64,000 bases of DNA from SIAQ01 sp963767835 (GTDB lineage: Bacteria > Planctomycetota > Planctomycetia > Gemmatales > Gemmataceae), in contig CAVYFY010000014.1 in NCBI GenBank assembly GCA_963767835.1, forward strand, positions 248,001-312,000, read 5' to 3'. This document shows positions 8,395-19,351 of the stretch, one piece after another (position 1 is the first letter of the stretch; each line of letters begins with the position of its first letter). The notes beneath the pieces are model-generated. The model made no database searches, was not told the origin of the DNA, and worked only from the letters and a program-made list of their open reading frames with translations. The translations under genes were made by a program, and so were the position numbers.

Positions 8395-10785
8395 TCACGC
8401 CGTGCGCCGGGTCCGCTGGATGTCCGGCGTCTTGGCAGGCGCCGGTTGGCGCTGCCCGCCCCAGAAGAATATCGCGGCGGCGGGGACCAGGAACGGGCGG
8501 ACGATGAAGGTGTCGATGAGGACCCCGAAGGCCAGGGCGAAGCCGATCTGCATCAGCGTGCTGAGTCCGGCCAGCATCAGCGTGGCAAAGGTGCCCGCCA
8601 TGATCAGGCCGCAGGAAGTGATGGCGCCGCCGGTCCTGGCCAGGGCGCGGCGCATACCTTCCACCGCTCCGTGCTTTTTGCGTTCCTCCAGGGCCCGCGC
8701 GACCAACAAGATGTTGTAATCCTCGCCGACCGCAACCAGGATGATGAACAGGAAGAACGGCACCCGCCAATCGACCTGCGTCAGCATTTCTCCGGTCCAA
8801 AGGATGCCGGCGAGCGTGGTCGCTCCCAGGGCGGCATAATAGCTTGCCAGCACCGTCACCAAAAGATACGCCGCCAACCAGACGCGCCGCACCAGAATCA
8901 GCAGGATCGCCAGGATCGCCAGCAGGACGAAGCCGTTGACGCGCAGGCGATCGCTCTCGGTGACCTCGGCCAGGTCCGTGCCGATCGCGGTGATGCCGTA
9001 ACACTCCGAGGGGATGACTTCGCCGAGCAGGTTGCTGTCGGTGACGCCGACCTTCAGCCAGGTTTGCAATGCCTTGAGCGTATTGGCGCTGGCCGAGTCG
9101 AAGGGATCAGTCTTGAGGATGACATCGACACGCGTTACATAGACGCTCTCAGACGTGCCGGATGGATCGTCCTGCATGATCTTGGCGACATAGTAGTCGC
9201 GTCCCTCGACGATGATCTGGTCGTGCCAGGATTGCAGCATCGGCTGAATCATGACCAGAAATTGATGGAAGTAGCCCTTCCCCGCGGGTGACGGATGGAC
9301 TTCCACCCACGGCATGCCGACCGGCTGAACAAGCGAGCGCACCTCGGCAACGCCTTCGATGCTGCTGAAGCCCTGGCTGATGCGTTCCAGTTCGCGCTGG
9401 CCTAGCCGACTGGTCCAGTCGTGCTTCGAGGTCAACAAGACGGTCACAGGGCCGATCTCGCCGGCGTTGAAGTGCCTCTGGATGGCGATCAACCCCTGCA
9501 TGCTGGCGCAGCGCGGGTTGAGCTCGCCGGTAGCGCGATAGTTCGGTTGCACGCGCAGGCCGAGGATGACGAGCGGGGCCAGAATCGCGACGGCGGCGCA
9601 CCAAGTCAGCACGGGCCGTTTCGCAACCGCCTTGCTGATCGCATCCCAAGCGCCGAGCGCGCCGGCGTTGCGACATCGGCCAGGCGAGCGCGAATGACTT
9701 GCGGCGCCGTCCTGGGCCAGAAGACGGCGCGACCCAGGAGGCCCAAAAGCGCCGGCGTCAACGTCAAGGATGCCAGCAGCGCCACCCCCAGGCTCAGGGC
9801 AATCGCCGGGCCCGCGTAACGCACCTTGGCGAACTCCGCCAGCGCCATTAGTCCCAGGCCGACCATCACGGTCCCAGCGCTGGCAGCCAGCGCCCCGCCG
9901 ACCCCGCCGACACTGCGGGCAATCGCTTCCTTGACATCGAAGCCCGCTTCCAGTTCCTCGCGCCAGCGGCTAATGAGAAACAAGCAATAATCGGTGCCGG
10001 CTCCATAAAGAATCACAATTGCGAAAATCTTGCTGATGTTGACCAGGTGCACGCCGGGGATCAGCGTCATGATCGCGAGCAGTTTCAGCGACACCCACAC
10101 CGAAACGGCAATCGTGATCAGCGGCACCAGCGCCATCAGCGGAGCGCGATATACTCCGAGCAAGACGACGACGACGAGAAGGATTGTCGCCCAGGTCGTG
10201 TGATCGAGGCTGTCAACACAAGCCTTGGTCAGATCGCGGCCAATCCCCGCCGAGCCGGTAGCATGTACCTCCAAGCCCTGTATGCCTTCGGCCGCAAGCC
10301 GTTTTTGCGCGAGCGCGTTCATGCGCAGGACTGCCTCGCGTGTTGCAGTCGCCGTGTAAGGGGATTCCAGGGATATTTGCACGAGCGTGCACTGCTGGTC
10401 GGGGCTGATCATGCGCCAACCAACCAGGCTGCTTTGGTAGGAATCGATCTTGCCGATCTTCATCGTCGGCTCATCATGGCGTAGCTTGTCGAGATCGCGG
10501 ATCAGGGCATCGACGAACTGGAAATCAGCGCTGTCGAGAGTTTCCTCTTCGCGCTCTATGGCGAAAACGAGCCGGCTCGCGAACACATCCTGCGGAAAGG
10601 CCTTTTGCAAAAGGCGGTAGGCCCGCACGCTGGTGAACCGGTCCGGCACGAAACGAACGTCGTCATCCTGCGCTCTGCGTGTCCCAGGCGGGGGCGGCCG
10701 CGGTCAGGGCGATCCCCAGGGCTATCCAGGTTGCGCAAATCAGCCAGGAATTGCAGGCTGCAATACGTCCCAGACGACTGAACAT
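8395..10785 (-). CDS. MMPL/RND-family transporter (two frameshifts)
   Basis: Three pieces join into one protein of about 796 residues. The piece from ATG 10785 (MFSRLGRIAACNSWLICATW, with GGAGG upstream) breaks near 10672, where an extra G is the simplest cause. The middle piece runs to about 9655, where one base seems missing in a GC-rich run. The C-terminal piece continues to 8395. Both halves have the RND layout: an N-terminal membrane helix, a soluble loop, then a cluster of helices. MMPL signatures include YGAGTDYCLFLISRWREE in the first half and AVGEDYNILLVARALEE in the second. MMPL proteins export lipids or hydrophobic molecules by proton motive force. No lipid-synthesis gene is adjacent, so the cargo is unknown. 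Confidence 0.85.
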
Positions 10786-11147
10786 GCCGGATTCATCCTC
10801 CGCTGGGGTCTGCTACTTGCGGATTGAGCGCTGCAAGGCGCGATACTGGTTGCTCAATCCACAAGCGGACGGTTGGCACTGTAACAAAGTTCGCCAGGCA
10901 AACCATGCCGACCGAGCGAATCGGTGAGGCAGGCGAACCCGATTTTGGTCAAAGCGTGGAGGTATCATCGGACTCCGCAACCGGCGGACTGTAGCGAATA
11001 TGTGTTAAAGGTCCGAGAATCGGCATGAATGGAAGGGAAGGCAGAAAGGGCAAACGCGGCGAAGCCATATCGGTTAGCAGTACCAATTCACGGCTTGGTA
11101 GGGTTGACGGCTGATGGCCAACGGCTGTTAACTTAAGATTACGAACA
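10786..11147. other. Gene-free spacer
   Basis: These 362 bp lie upstream of the MMPL gene and downstream of the next minus-strand gene. A modest hairpin is possible around 11102-11131. No credible ORF with a ribosome site, no RNA gene and no strong palindrome of the families seen elsewhere was found. Confidence 0.5.
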
Positions 11148-12179
11148 CTACGAAAACCTCCGCTTGCGCCGTCTCGAATCAAGCGGCGGAAACAGTTGTC
11201 CGCCAAACCACCCGCCGACCAGGGACACGATGGCGATTCCCATCATGGTAAACAGGGACGATTCGAGAATGAAATTCGGGCTGCCGATCTGAATCCCCAA
11301 GACGATCACGCTGGCAGCCAGGCCGACGCACAGGCCTTGTTTGACGCCATTGCGCGTGGTGGCGCCCGCGAAGCCAGCGCCCAGCAGAACCACCAGGGCA
11401 GCAATCTCCATGCTCACTAGATGGGCTTGCAGCTTCGACGACACCGCAAAGGCGCCGTTGCTGGCGTTGAGCAAGAACACCATGATCGCATGCGACCATA
11501 CCACGCCGACCACGATGATGAATGCGCCGGCGCAAACTCGACCGATATAGACCGGACCCGTAAAGGCGTTCGCAAACGAAAAATTGAAAGTCGGAATCGG
11601 CACGGGCGTCGGCGTGCTTCCTTCGAGTTCAGGCAAATGCGGCGCGGGCCTCCAGATGAGCGTGCCGATCGCGCCGCCTAATCCGCCTATGGCCAAATGG
11701 ATGGCCGGCTCCGCGTAGACGAGCACCGACGCGAACGAAACGCTCGAGTGTTGCCGCCAAAAGAGCGAGATGATGCCGCTGGTCAAGCCAATAAATGCAC
11801 CGTAAATGATGCCGCGACGCTGACCGGCGCCGGCCAGCGCTCCGCCGATGATCAGGCTCACGGCATGCACGGCGTGATGCAAGACGATGCCCCACAACGT
11901 CTGCCAGACGTTGGCCCCATCGCCGCTGGCGAGAAAGCCGGCGGTCAGCACCTGCAGCAGGCCGAAACTCAGCCCTTGAGCCAGAATCAGGCCGACGAGG
12001 ATTTTGCCCCACGGCGTCTGCTGCCATTGGGGGGCGATGTCGTGGTCAACCGATGTCGGCGTCGCCGGCCCCGCGTGCGCAGTGTTGGCGTGATAGAGCA
12101 ATACGACGTTGCACAGTGGACATACGCCGTTCTGCTCGTACAACTGCTTGCATTCGGGGCACATCAAAGGCATGCTCAA
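11148..12179 (-). CDS. Membrane protein with N-terminal zinc-ribbon-like knuckles
   Basis: The 343-residue protein opens with MCPECKQLYEQNGVCPLC, a CPxC...CPLC pair that looks like a zinc ribbon. Some eight hydrophobic segments follow (for example ILVGLILAQGLSFGLLQVL and IVVGVVWSHAIMVFLL). A Pro-rich linker of the type STPTPVPIPT separates two groups of helices. The C-terminus is basic (SRRRKRRFS). No transporter or enzyme motif is visible and no family is recognised with confidence. The gene stands alone, divergent from glpK. Confidence 0.75.
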   Translation of the reverse strand: MSMPLMCPECKQLYEQNGVCPLCNVVLLYHANTAHAGPATPTSVDHDIAPQWQQTPWGKILVGLILAQGLSFGLLQVLTAGFLASGDGANVWQTLWGIVLHHAVHAVSLIIGGALAGAGQRRGIIYGAFIGLTSGIISLFWRQHSSVSFASVLVYAEPAIHLAIGGLGGAIGTLIWRPAPHLPELEGSTPTPVPIPTFNFSFANAFTGPVYIGRVCAGAFIIVVGVVWSHAIMVFLLNASNGAFAVSSKLQAHLVSMEIAALVVLLGAGFAGATTRNGVKQGLCVGLAASVIVLGIQIGSPNFILESSLFTMMGIAIVSLVGGWFGGQLFPPLDSRRRKRRFS

Positions 12180-12294
12180 ATCCTTCCACGCCGAAGGGTC
12201 AATCCAGATTCACTGCAACTGTAGGATATTTTTTCGCGCCGGGCGGCCAATTCACCGCATTTTTGGGTAAGGTAGTGAAACCGGGAGAAATCTT

Positions 12295-13815
12295 ATGGCC
12301 CAGCCTTATTTGCTCGCGATTGATGAAGGGACGACCAGCGCTCGGGCAGCGATTTTCAATGAGCGTGGACAGTGTGTCGGTAGCGCGGCTCAGGAGTTTG
12401 GCCAGCATTTTCCGCGGCCGGGCTGGGTGGAGCACGATCCGCGCGAAATCTGGCGTGCCGTTGCCGACGTTGTTCCGCAAGCGCTGGGCCAGGCCGGGAT
12501 TGAACCGAGCGAACTGACCGCCATCGGTTTGACCAATCAGCGTGAGACCGTGTTGTTATGGGATCGCGCCAACGGCGCGCCGGTGACGCCGGCCATCGTG
12601 TGGCAGGACCGACGCACCGCCGATTTCTGCCGTGAGCGCCACGCCGACGAGCCCTGGCTATTCGAGCGCACGGGACTGGTACTCGATCCTTATTTCTCCG
12701 CAACCAAGATTCGTTGGCTTTTGCAAAATGATCCATCCTTGAAAGCAAGGGCGGAATCCGGGCGTTTGGCGGTCGGCACCATCGACGCCTGGATGCTCTG
12801 GAACTTGACCGGCGGGCACGTCCACGCGACCGATTTCAGCAACGCCTCGCGCACCTTGCTCCTGAACCTGCACACCGCGCAATGGGACGCGGAGCTTTGC
12901 CGCTATTTCGATGTGCCCGCAGCTCTTCTTCCGGATCTACGCCCGAGCGTGAACCGATTCGGGGTCACCACGGCGTTACCGTTTCTGCCGGCGGGTATTC
13001 CGATCACAGGAATCGCTGGAGATCAGCAGGCGGCCCTTTTCGGGCAGGGAGGCTTCCAGGCGGGGGACGCGAAATGCACCTACGGGACCGGCGCCTTTTA
13101 TCTGCTCCACACCGGAGCCAGGCCGATTCGCTCCACGCACCGCCTGCTCAGCAGCCTGGGAGCGATGACCGATCGGACGCCTCAATACGTTCTTGAAGGG
13201 AGCGTGTTCATCGCCGGGGCGGCGGTGCAATGGCTGCGCGATGGGCTCAAGTTGATCGCCCGGTCGAGCGACAGTGAGACACTTGCAGCGCAATCCTCGC
13301 CCGATGAGCCGATCGTGCTGGTGCCTGGGTTTGTCGGTCTGGGAGCGCCGCACTGGGTCCCGGAGGCGCGTGGCGTTCTTTTTGGCTTGACGCGCAACAC
13401 ATCGGCTGCGGATCTGGCGCGGGCAGCACTGCAAGGGGTCGCCTTGCAGGTGGTCGATTTGATCGCCGCCGCCGACCGCGATTCGGGCCAGGCCTTGCAA
13501 GCCTTGCGCGTGGATGGGGGGATGGCTCGCAACGACTGGTTTCTGCAATGCCAGGCCGACCTGCTGGGCCGCCCCGTGCTCCCCAGCCTTGAACACGAGG
13601 CGACGGCGCTGGGTGCAGCTTTTCTCGCGGGCCTGCAAGCCGGCGTTTGGCCCGATCTGGCCGCATTGCACAAATTGACGCAGACGAGCCGAGTTTTCGA
13701 GCCGCTTATCAGCGACGCCGATCGGCATCAGCAGATGGCCCGGTGGCATCGCGCCGTTGCAACCGCGATCGCGTTCTATCGCCAGTACAGCGATGAAAAT
13801 GGCGCCGAATGTTAA
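12295..13815 (+). CDS. glpK: Glycerol kinase
   Basis: A FGGY-family kinase of 506 residues, the usual length. It phosphorylates glycerol to sn-glycerol 3-phosphate with ATP in the cytosol. Signatures are the phosphate-1 loop IDEGTTSARA, LTNQRETVLLWDR, GITGIAGDQQAALFGQ and TYGTGAFYLL, followed by the adenosine motif GGMARNDWFLQCQADLLGRP. The ATG at 12295 follows GGGAG by 8 nt. No glpF or glpD is adjacent, so regulation and uptake must be encoded elsewhere. Its stop overlaps the end of the convergent TPR gene by 4 bp. Confidence 0.95.
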   Translation: MAQPYLLAIDEGTTSARAAIFNERGQCVGSAAQEFGQHFPRPGWVEHDPREIWRAVADVVPQALGQAGIEPSELTAIGLTNQRETVLLWDRANGAPVTPAIVWQDRRTADFCRERHADEPWLFERTGLVLDPYFSATKIRWLLQNDPSLKARAESGRLAVGTIDAWMLWNLTGGHVHATDFSNASRTLLLNLHTAQWDAELCRYFDVPAALLPDLRPSVNRFGVTTALPFLPAGIPITGIAGDQQAALFGQGGFQAGDAKCTYGTGAFYLLHTGARPIRSTHRLLSSLGAMTDRTPQYVLEGSVFIAGAAVQWLRDGLKLIARSSDSETLAAQSSPDEPIVLVPGFVGLGAPHWVPEARGVLFGLTRNTSAADLARAALQGVALQVVDLIAAADRDSGQALQALRVDGGMARNDWFLQCQADLLGRPVLPSLEHEATALGAAFLAGLQAGVWPDLAALHKLTQTSRVFEPLISDADRHQQMARWHRAVATAIAFYRQYSDENGAEC

Positions 13816-15169
13816 CCGAGAATCGCGTCAATGTCGGTCTGGGGCAACCCCAAACATTGGGCAGCGTCAAATCCCGGATGGATTGCTTTGGCGGACTCAA
13901 AGCATGCTCGCGCTTCGGCAACGCGTTTCAATTTGCCGAGCACAAACCCCAATCTCGCATGCGCGGTCGGCACCGACGGAGCCATGGCAACGGCTGCCTG
14001 GCATGACTTCGCGGCCTCGCCAAGCTGTCCCTGCTCGGCCTGCACCAGGCCGAGCAGGCTCAAAGCGTCGGCGTTATTTGGGTAAAGGTGCAACGATGTT
14101 CGAAGGGCGGCCTCGGCTTCCTGAAAACGGTTCATGTGGCGCAGCATTTCGCCCAGGTCACGATGAAACTTTGGCGAATTGGGTCGCATGGCGATGGCTT
14201 GAGCCATCATCTTGAGGGCGCCAGGTCGATTGCCCAGGACGAACATGCAGATGCTGCAATAATTCATGGCCTCGGCGTTGTTCGGATCGCGGCGCAGAAT
14301 ATAGAAAAAAAGCTCTGCCGCCTGCTGGTAGTGGGAGCTTTCGAGATGCCGCCGGCCCATGTCCAGGCATTCCGCGATGCTCTTGTCATCCGGCAAGGCC
14401 GTCGTCTGACGCTCGACGCCTTCGCGCACTTTTTCCTCAACCTCCGCATGTCCCCCCTTTGCGAACGCCGCCGCCAGCACCTTGTAATGATTATCCTGTT
14501 CGGTATGCGTCGAGTTATACCATCGCTTTGTGGCTATGGAATTGCGCGCGAACTGGATTTGCTGCGACTTCTCTTCACGTGCTGCTTGCTCTTCGGGATT
14601 CATCCTGGCAATTTCGTATTTCACTTCCTGAGGAACGAAGAGCAGTTGTGCGTACGGCTCGCCTTTGCGAAAGATATGACGCTGACCACGTCGGGCGCGC
14701 GGAAAACGACAAATAACTGCCGCGGATACCATTCATTCTGAAGATGGCCGATCATCGGCAAAGGCACCGTGCCGACATCGTCGGTAAAGAAGCGCGGGTG
14801 AGGCTCGGTGCGGATCACGTAACCGGGCGGCGGCACGATGTCCAAACGGGTGTTGAACAAATAATACTTGGCTTTCTCAATGGGCGAGAAAAACAAGAAC
14901 TCACCCCCTTTCAATGGTCCGCCGGGCTCGTTCATGTAATCCCACTCAAAACGGGGAGCGCCACTGTCGTTAATGACGTGGCACTCAGTCTCATGGGGAT
15001 ATTGCAATTCGAGACCGTACGTGGAGCCTTCGACAAAAGGGAGGCAATGGAACGGTTGTATGGCCGCGCCGTCCTCAATTTTCACAGGTTCGCCTGCCCA
15101 CCCGGGAGTGGAAAGTCGGATCGTCCGAAGCGGAAGCTCGTCATTCGTAGCGCCGACTTTGATGATCAT
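13812..15169 (-). CDS. DUF6065-like domain plus TPR protein (frameshifted)
   Basis: Two overlapping frames join near 14680 with one missing base into about 452 residues. The N-terminal ~200 residues (HCLPFVEGSTYGLELQYP; HPRFFTDDVGTVPLP; FRKGEPYAQLLFVPQEV) resemble the DUF6065 family as remembered; function unknown. A charged segment follows, then about five tetratricopeptide repeats (for example NNAEAMNYCSICMFVLGNRP and NNADALSLLGLVQAEQGQLG). There is no signal peptide. TPRs usually hold protein partners, so a scaffold role is likely. It has a recognisable promoter/leader upstream that closely resembles that of the next TPR gene. The domain name is a moderate-confidence recollection. Confidence 0.72.
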
Positions 15170-15244
15170 TCCAGGCTCTTCAGGCGAATGCGGATTTCCC
15201 GGTGTGCTGGAGGCTGCAACCTGTCTACAAAACGCGGCAGGCTA

Positions 15245-15410
15245 GCAGCCAGCAAAGGAGAGATTTGCAAGGCGCGCGTGGGGGAGTCTTGTCCGAGGCG
15301 AATGTTCTTATTGCATTATTGCTAAACACGGGGTTCTCGACAATCGGGACATTCAGCAATCGATCAGGAACCCACCCTTACGGGCAGACCTGGAAATTAC
15401 CGATTTCGTG
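15245..15410 (-). promoter_or_regulatory. Promoter/leader element, copy 1, upstream of the TPR gene
   Basis: On the minus strand TTGTCG (-35, 15338-15343) and AATAAT (-10, 15315-15320) are 17 bp apart, about 140 bp before the start at 15169. The surrounding ~160 bp match the region at 17946-18107, which is also upstream of a minus-strand TPR gene. Shared plus-strand blocks include CCAGCAA, CCGAGGCGA, the promoter, and GGCAGACCTGG followed by GATTTCG. Conservation extends beyond the promoter hexamers into the leader, so a regulator site or structured leader is possible. Confidence 0.55.
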
Positions 15411-15560
15411 ATGGAACTTGGGGATCAACATCATGCACGCTGCGGCGATTGCCGCATTGCGATCCAAGGAAAAGGTCGCGGCAATCAGTTGACGCAGGCC
15501 CGCAATACAGTCGCCCCATGTTCGTACAATTGTCGCTGAGATCCATTTCGGAGATCACGC

Positions 15561-15662
15561 ATGAAAGCTGCTGCAAGCGTTGCTCTGCTGACCATGGCGT
15601 TCACAGTCGCCGGCGGCGGGGGAGTCGTGGAGGATATCGCGATCTGGATCAAAGGGAAGTAG
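15561..15662 (+). CDS. Possible small secreted or membrane peptide (33 aa)
   Basis: ATG at 15561 follows GGAG by 7 nt. The product (MKAAASVALLTMAFTVAGGG, then VVEDIAIWIKGK) has a Lys after Met, a hydrophobic core of about 15 residues, a glycine run and a short amphipathic tail. It could be a secreted peptide after signal cleavage or a single-pass micropeptide. It lies on the opposite strand between two TPR genes. No family is recognised. Confidence 0.4.
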   Translation: MKAAASVALLTMAFTVAGGGGVVEDIAIWIKGK

Positions 15663-15680
15663 GCGTGCAGTGAATTCGCG

Positions 15681-17869
15681 CTAAAATGCTTTCACCGCCG
15701 GCTCGCTCCGTGCAGGCAGAGGCAGTGTTACCGCTGCGTCCGCCGATTTCTCCAAGACCTCGCGATTTTTCTTGAGCGTCACCGATTTCTCATGGTCCAG
15801 CAATGGTGCGAGGGCGGCGAATAGTTCACTCATCTGCCGTTCATAATGCCGCCAGCGGGCCAACGAGCGCGTGTACACGGGCTCGCGCACCTGCACCTTG
15901 CTCAAGGTGCGAACCGCCCGATTGGCCTCGTTGAACCTCACACAAGCAGGATCCCATTGGAGTCCGCAGAAATCCACCAAACGCCGTGCCGTCCCCTCCA
16001 GGTCGGCAACCGTTTCCTCATAGGCGATTTCCAGGATGGGCACTGGCAGAACAGAATGCCAGTGCTCCATCTGTCGCTGATATTCGCGGATGTAGGCCGC
16101 GATGTGCTCAGGATGATTGGTCCAGGAGCTCGGCAACGGATTCATCCAACACGATAAGGCCACATCGCGAAGATCGCGGCGACAGTGAATGAAAGTCGCG
16201 CGGGGAAGAGCACTGCCAGCAGGCCCAGGAATTGATGGTTGGCCGGCATCTTGTCCACGATGCGCTCGGAGGTGCTGCTGAAGCTGCGCAGCCGATCGAG
16301 GTGATCCTGCGCAATGCGGCGCACGGTGTGCCTCTGGAGTTTGGCCAGCGCTGCGAAGACATTACCTGCGTCGGCCGGCGCCGCCAGGGCGTGAAAATCC
16401 TCCTGGGCCAGGAACAGCTCTCCCGCGCCGAAGGCCTGCGGATGAGCCGTAAGTATTTGTTCGGTGAGGGTCGTGCCCGAACGCGGCAGACCGAAAATGA
16501 ACACGGGCTGCTTCGTATCCAATCCGAAGCCGGCGGCGCGCTCGAAAAACTCCGGAGTAAACGGTGCCACCAGGTTATCGGTGAATCGCGCGTTGGCGGC
16601 GGGATCATAATCCTTTCCCTCCTTGCGATTCACGTCCCGTTGCAGCGCGTTGGCCTTTTTTAGATGGTCGGCTGCCCGCTCGCATTCCCCCTTGGCGTCG
16701 CAAACGTGACCCAGGGCGAAATGGAGCTTGCTGGCATCGAGGCCGCTCAAGTCGGGCTCGAGTAGGCGCCGTTCAAGCGCGGCCCGGTCCGAGTCCGGCA
16801 GGTCCTTGCGTAGCTGCGTCGCCAAGCACCACATGGCCGTGGCATTTTGTGGATCAAGCCTTAGTGCCGCTCGAAACGCTTGCTCGGCGCCCGCGAAATG
16901 CCCCAGCTCTTGAAGGACATTGCCGAGCTCGCCATGAGCGCTAGCGGAGTTCGGCTGCAAACGCACGGCATGCTCATAACTTGCCAGCGCCTCATTCGGC
17001 TTGCCCTGGCTTAGCCGCACCTTGCCGAGATTTCGATGAGCGTCCGCGTAGGTCGGCTTGATCCGGAGGGCCTCGGCGTATTGGGCTGCTGCCGCTTCAA
17101 GGTTGCCCTGCTGGACGAGGGCGACGCCAAGATTGTTGTATGCGGTGGCATAATTGGGTTTGAGGCGCACGACCTGCTTTTGATGGGCGATGGATTCGTC
17201 AATTCTCCCCAGCGCCAGCAGCACCAGCCCAAGATTGGTCAACGCATCGACCTGGTCCGGCTTGAGCCGCAGCGCCTGATTGTAGCTGGCCACGGCTTCG
17301 TCGAGCTTGCCCAACTCTTGCAATGCCGATCCGAGGTTGGTGTGTGCCTCGGCGCTTGCCGGCAATCGCTGAATGGCCTGTCGATGGTAGGCAATTGCCT
17401 CGTCCAGGCGTCCCATTTTATGCAGGGCAATACCCAGGTTTGTCAACGCCCAGGCATTGTCCGGTCTGAGTTGCAGGGCCCGCTGTAAACTTGGCAACGC
17501 CTCCGCGGGCTTTTCCTGGCTGAGCAGGATGGCGCCTAAATGAAGGTGCGCCTCGGCATAGTCGGGCTGCAATTGAACGGCGCGCCGATAACAAGCCACT
17601 GCATCTTCCATCTGCCCAAGCGCCTGAAGGGGAGGGCCTAGATGGCAATGTGCCTCGGCCATCTTCGGTGTTTCGCGCAGGGCCGATCTGATCAATTCGC
17701 TGGCCAGCTCATGCCGTTCACATTGAAAGGCAATGACGCCGAGCAAGTGCAGGGCGTGTGGATTGCGTGGTTCCACTCGGATCACGTCGCGGCACAACGC
17801 TTCAGCCTGGTTCAAATTGCCCGCTTTGAAGTGTTGGATGGCCAGGCTCAGCGTCTGACTCGAATTCAT
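15681..17869 (-). CDS. TPR-sulfotransferase, copy 1 (frameshifted)
   Basis: The start is placed at ATG 17869 (MNSSQTLSLAIQHFKAGN), which has AAGGA 7 nt upstream and aligns with the starts of copies 2 and 3. About eleven TPR units (YAEAHLHLGAILLSQEKP type) fill residues 1-400. A Sulfotransfer_3-like domain follows, with the PAPS 5'-phosphosulfate loop FGLPRSGTTLTEQIL and the 3'-phosphate motif HCRRDLRDVALSCW. The second motif spans a frameshift near 16197 in a C run; adding one base gives 729 residues. The enzyme should transfer sulfate from PAPS to an unknown acceptor, with TPRs holding the substrate. This architecture is expanded in planctomycetes. The C-terminal ~30 residues have no counterpart in the other copies. 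Confidence 0.85.
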
Positions 17870-17945
17870 CCCCAAGTCCTTCATTAGCATCCGCGAGCGC
17901 GCCGCCGCAAGCGATTCAAGCGTAGCAGTGTTTCAACAATGCAAT

Positions 17946-18107
17946 AGCAAGCCAGCAAGAGAGGATTGCAGGCGGGACGAATGCCCTTTGCCGAGGCGAG
18001 CGTGGCGAGGTATTATTCCTTACACCCTGACCTTTGACAATAAGAACAATCGGAAATCACTCTCGACGTTTCCCTGAGCGGCAGACCTGGGAACTCCTGA
18101 TTTCGCA
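17946..18107 (-). promoter_or_regulatory. Promoter/leader element, copy 2, upstream of TPR-sulfotransferase 1
   Basis: Minus-strand TTGTCA (-35, 18035-18040) and AATAAT (-10, 18012-18017) are separated by 17 bp, about 140 bp before the start at 17869. The block aligns with 15245-15410 over about 160 bp, including GCAGACCTGG and GATTTCG on the far side and CCGAGGCGA and CCAGCAA in the leader. The two adjacent TPR genes are probably controlled alike. Confidence 0.55.
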
Positions 18108-18161
18108 AGCGATAAACGAAGAGAAGAGATGAGAAAAAGGCGCGGGCCACGTGGGCCGAGG

Positions 18162-19250
18162 CTATGTGCCGAGGAAGGTAGGATCGCGGACATTTTGCTC
18201 GGCTGTCGCGCGGCTGATCTTGCCCGCCCGCAGCAACTGCCGCACCGATTCGTCAATGCTCACCATGCCGTCCCCCCGGCTGGTCATCAAATAATTGTCG
18301 ATGCTCTCGAGCTTGCCGGTGCGGATGGCGCTGGCAATCGGATAGGTATTGACCAACACCTCCAGGGCCAGGTGGCGCTTGGTTCCGCCTTGCAGGGCCG
18401 GCAGCAATCGCTGGCTGACGATGGCTCGCAAGCTCAGGGCCAGTTGCACGCGAATGTCCTTTTGCACATCCTGAGGAAACAGGTCGGCATAGCGGCTGAT
18501 GGCCCCCTTGGCATCGCGCGTGTGCAGGCTCGTAAACACCAGGTGTCCTGTTTCCGCCGCGCTCAGCGCGATCTGGGCCGTCTCGCGGTCACGGATTTCG
18601 CCCACCAAGATGACGTCAGGATCCTGACGCAGGCCGTGCTTGAGGCCGTCGGCAAAAGTCAGCACATCCGTGCCCACTTCGCGCTGCGTCACCACCGAAT
18701 TGGCGGCCCGCGGAAACTTGTACTCCACCGGCTCTTCGACGGTGATAATGCGGTACCCACCCGCCTTGTTCACCAGGTTGACGAGCATTGCCAGCGTGGT
18801 GGTTTTGCCCGAGCCCGTGGAACCGGTCACGATCACCAGGCCGTCGCGCATAAAGGCCAGCTGTTGCGCCAGCGGCGGCGGAAACTCGGCCCAGGCCAAA
18901 TCGGGGATACTGGCGGGCACGACGCGCAAACAGGCGCCCAGTTGCTTGCCGCTCTGAAATAAATTGGCGCGGAAGCGCTGAATGCGGCCGTTCACGATCA
19001 CGGAAAAAGAGAAGTCCACGTTCTTTTGAGATTGCAGCCGGGCCTGCGCTTCCGGCGGACACAGGGCGCTGAGGAGGGCCTCCGTATCATCGCCGCGCAA
19101 AAGCGGTTCGGGCAGCTCGGTGAGGTCGCCGTGCAAGCGCAGCACGGGCGGATATCCGACGATGAGGTGCAAATCCGAGGCGCCGGCTTCTATGGCGCGC
19201 CGCAGCCATTCGCGGATTTGGTCGGGTACGGATGGCGCGTCGTGGTCCAT
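18162..19250 (-). CDS. pilT: PilT-family twitching/secretion ATPase
   Basis: A 362-residue hexameric ATPase. The ATG at 19250 has AGGAG 6 nt upstream. The N-terminal PAS-like part (GASDLHLIVGYPPVLRLHGD) leads to Walker A GSTGSGKT (143-150). Next come the Asp box and Walker B DPDVILVGEIRDRETAQIAL and the His box TGHLVFTSLHT. PilT depolymerises type IV pili and powers retraction. The usual AIRNLIRE helix is weakly conserved. No pilus genes lie nearby, so it may serve a pilus encoded elsewhere or a related secretion system. Confidence 0.9.
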   Translation of the reverse strand: MDHDAPSVPDQIREWLRRAIEAGASDLHLIVGYPPVLRLHGDLTELPEPLLRGDDTEALLSALCPPEAQARLQSQKNVDFSFSVIVNGRIQRFRANLFQSGKQLGACLRVVPASIPDLAWAEFPPPLAQQLAFMRDGLVIVTGSTGSGKTTTLAMLVNLVNKAGGYRIITVEEPVEYKFPRAANSVVTQREVGTDVLTFADGLKHGLRQDPDVILVGEIRDRETAQIALSAAETGHLVFTSLHTRDAKGAISRYADLFPQDVQKDIRVQLALSLRAIVSQRLLPALQGGTKRHLALEVLVNTYPIASAIRTGKLESIDNYLMTSRGDGMVSIDESVRQLLRAGKISRATAEQNVRDPTFLGT

Positions 19251-19351
19251 AGGTTTCTCCTGGCGAACCCACTTCACCTTCCTTAAGTATCGCCACCGAG
19301 GTTCGCGCGTCAAGAAGATTCCTGCCCCATCGGCGCAATGCCAGGCCGCCG

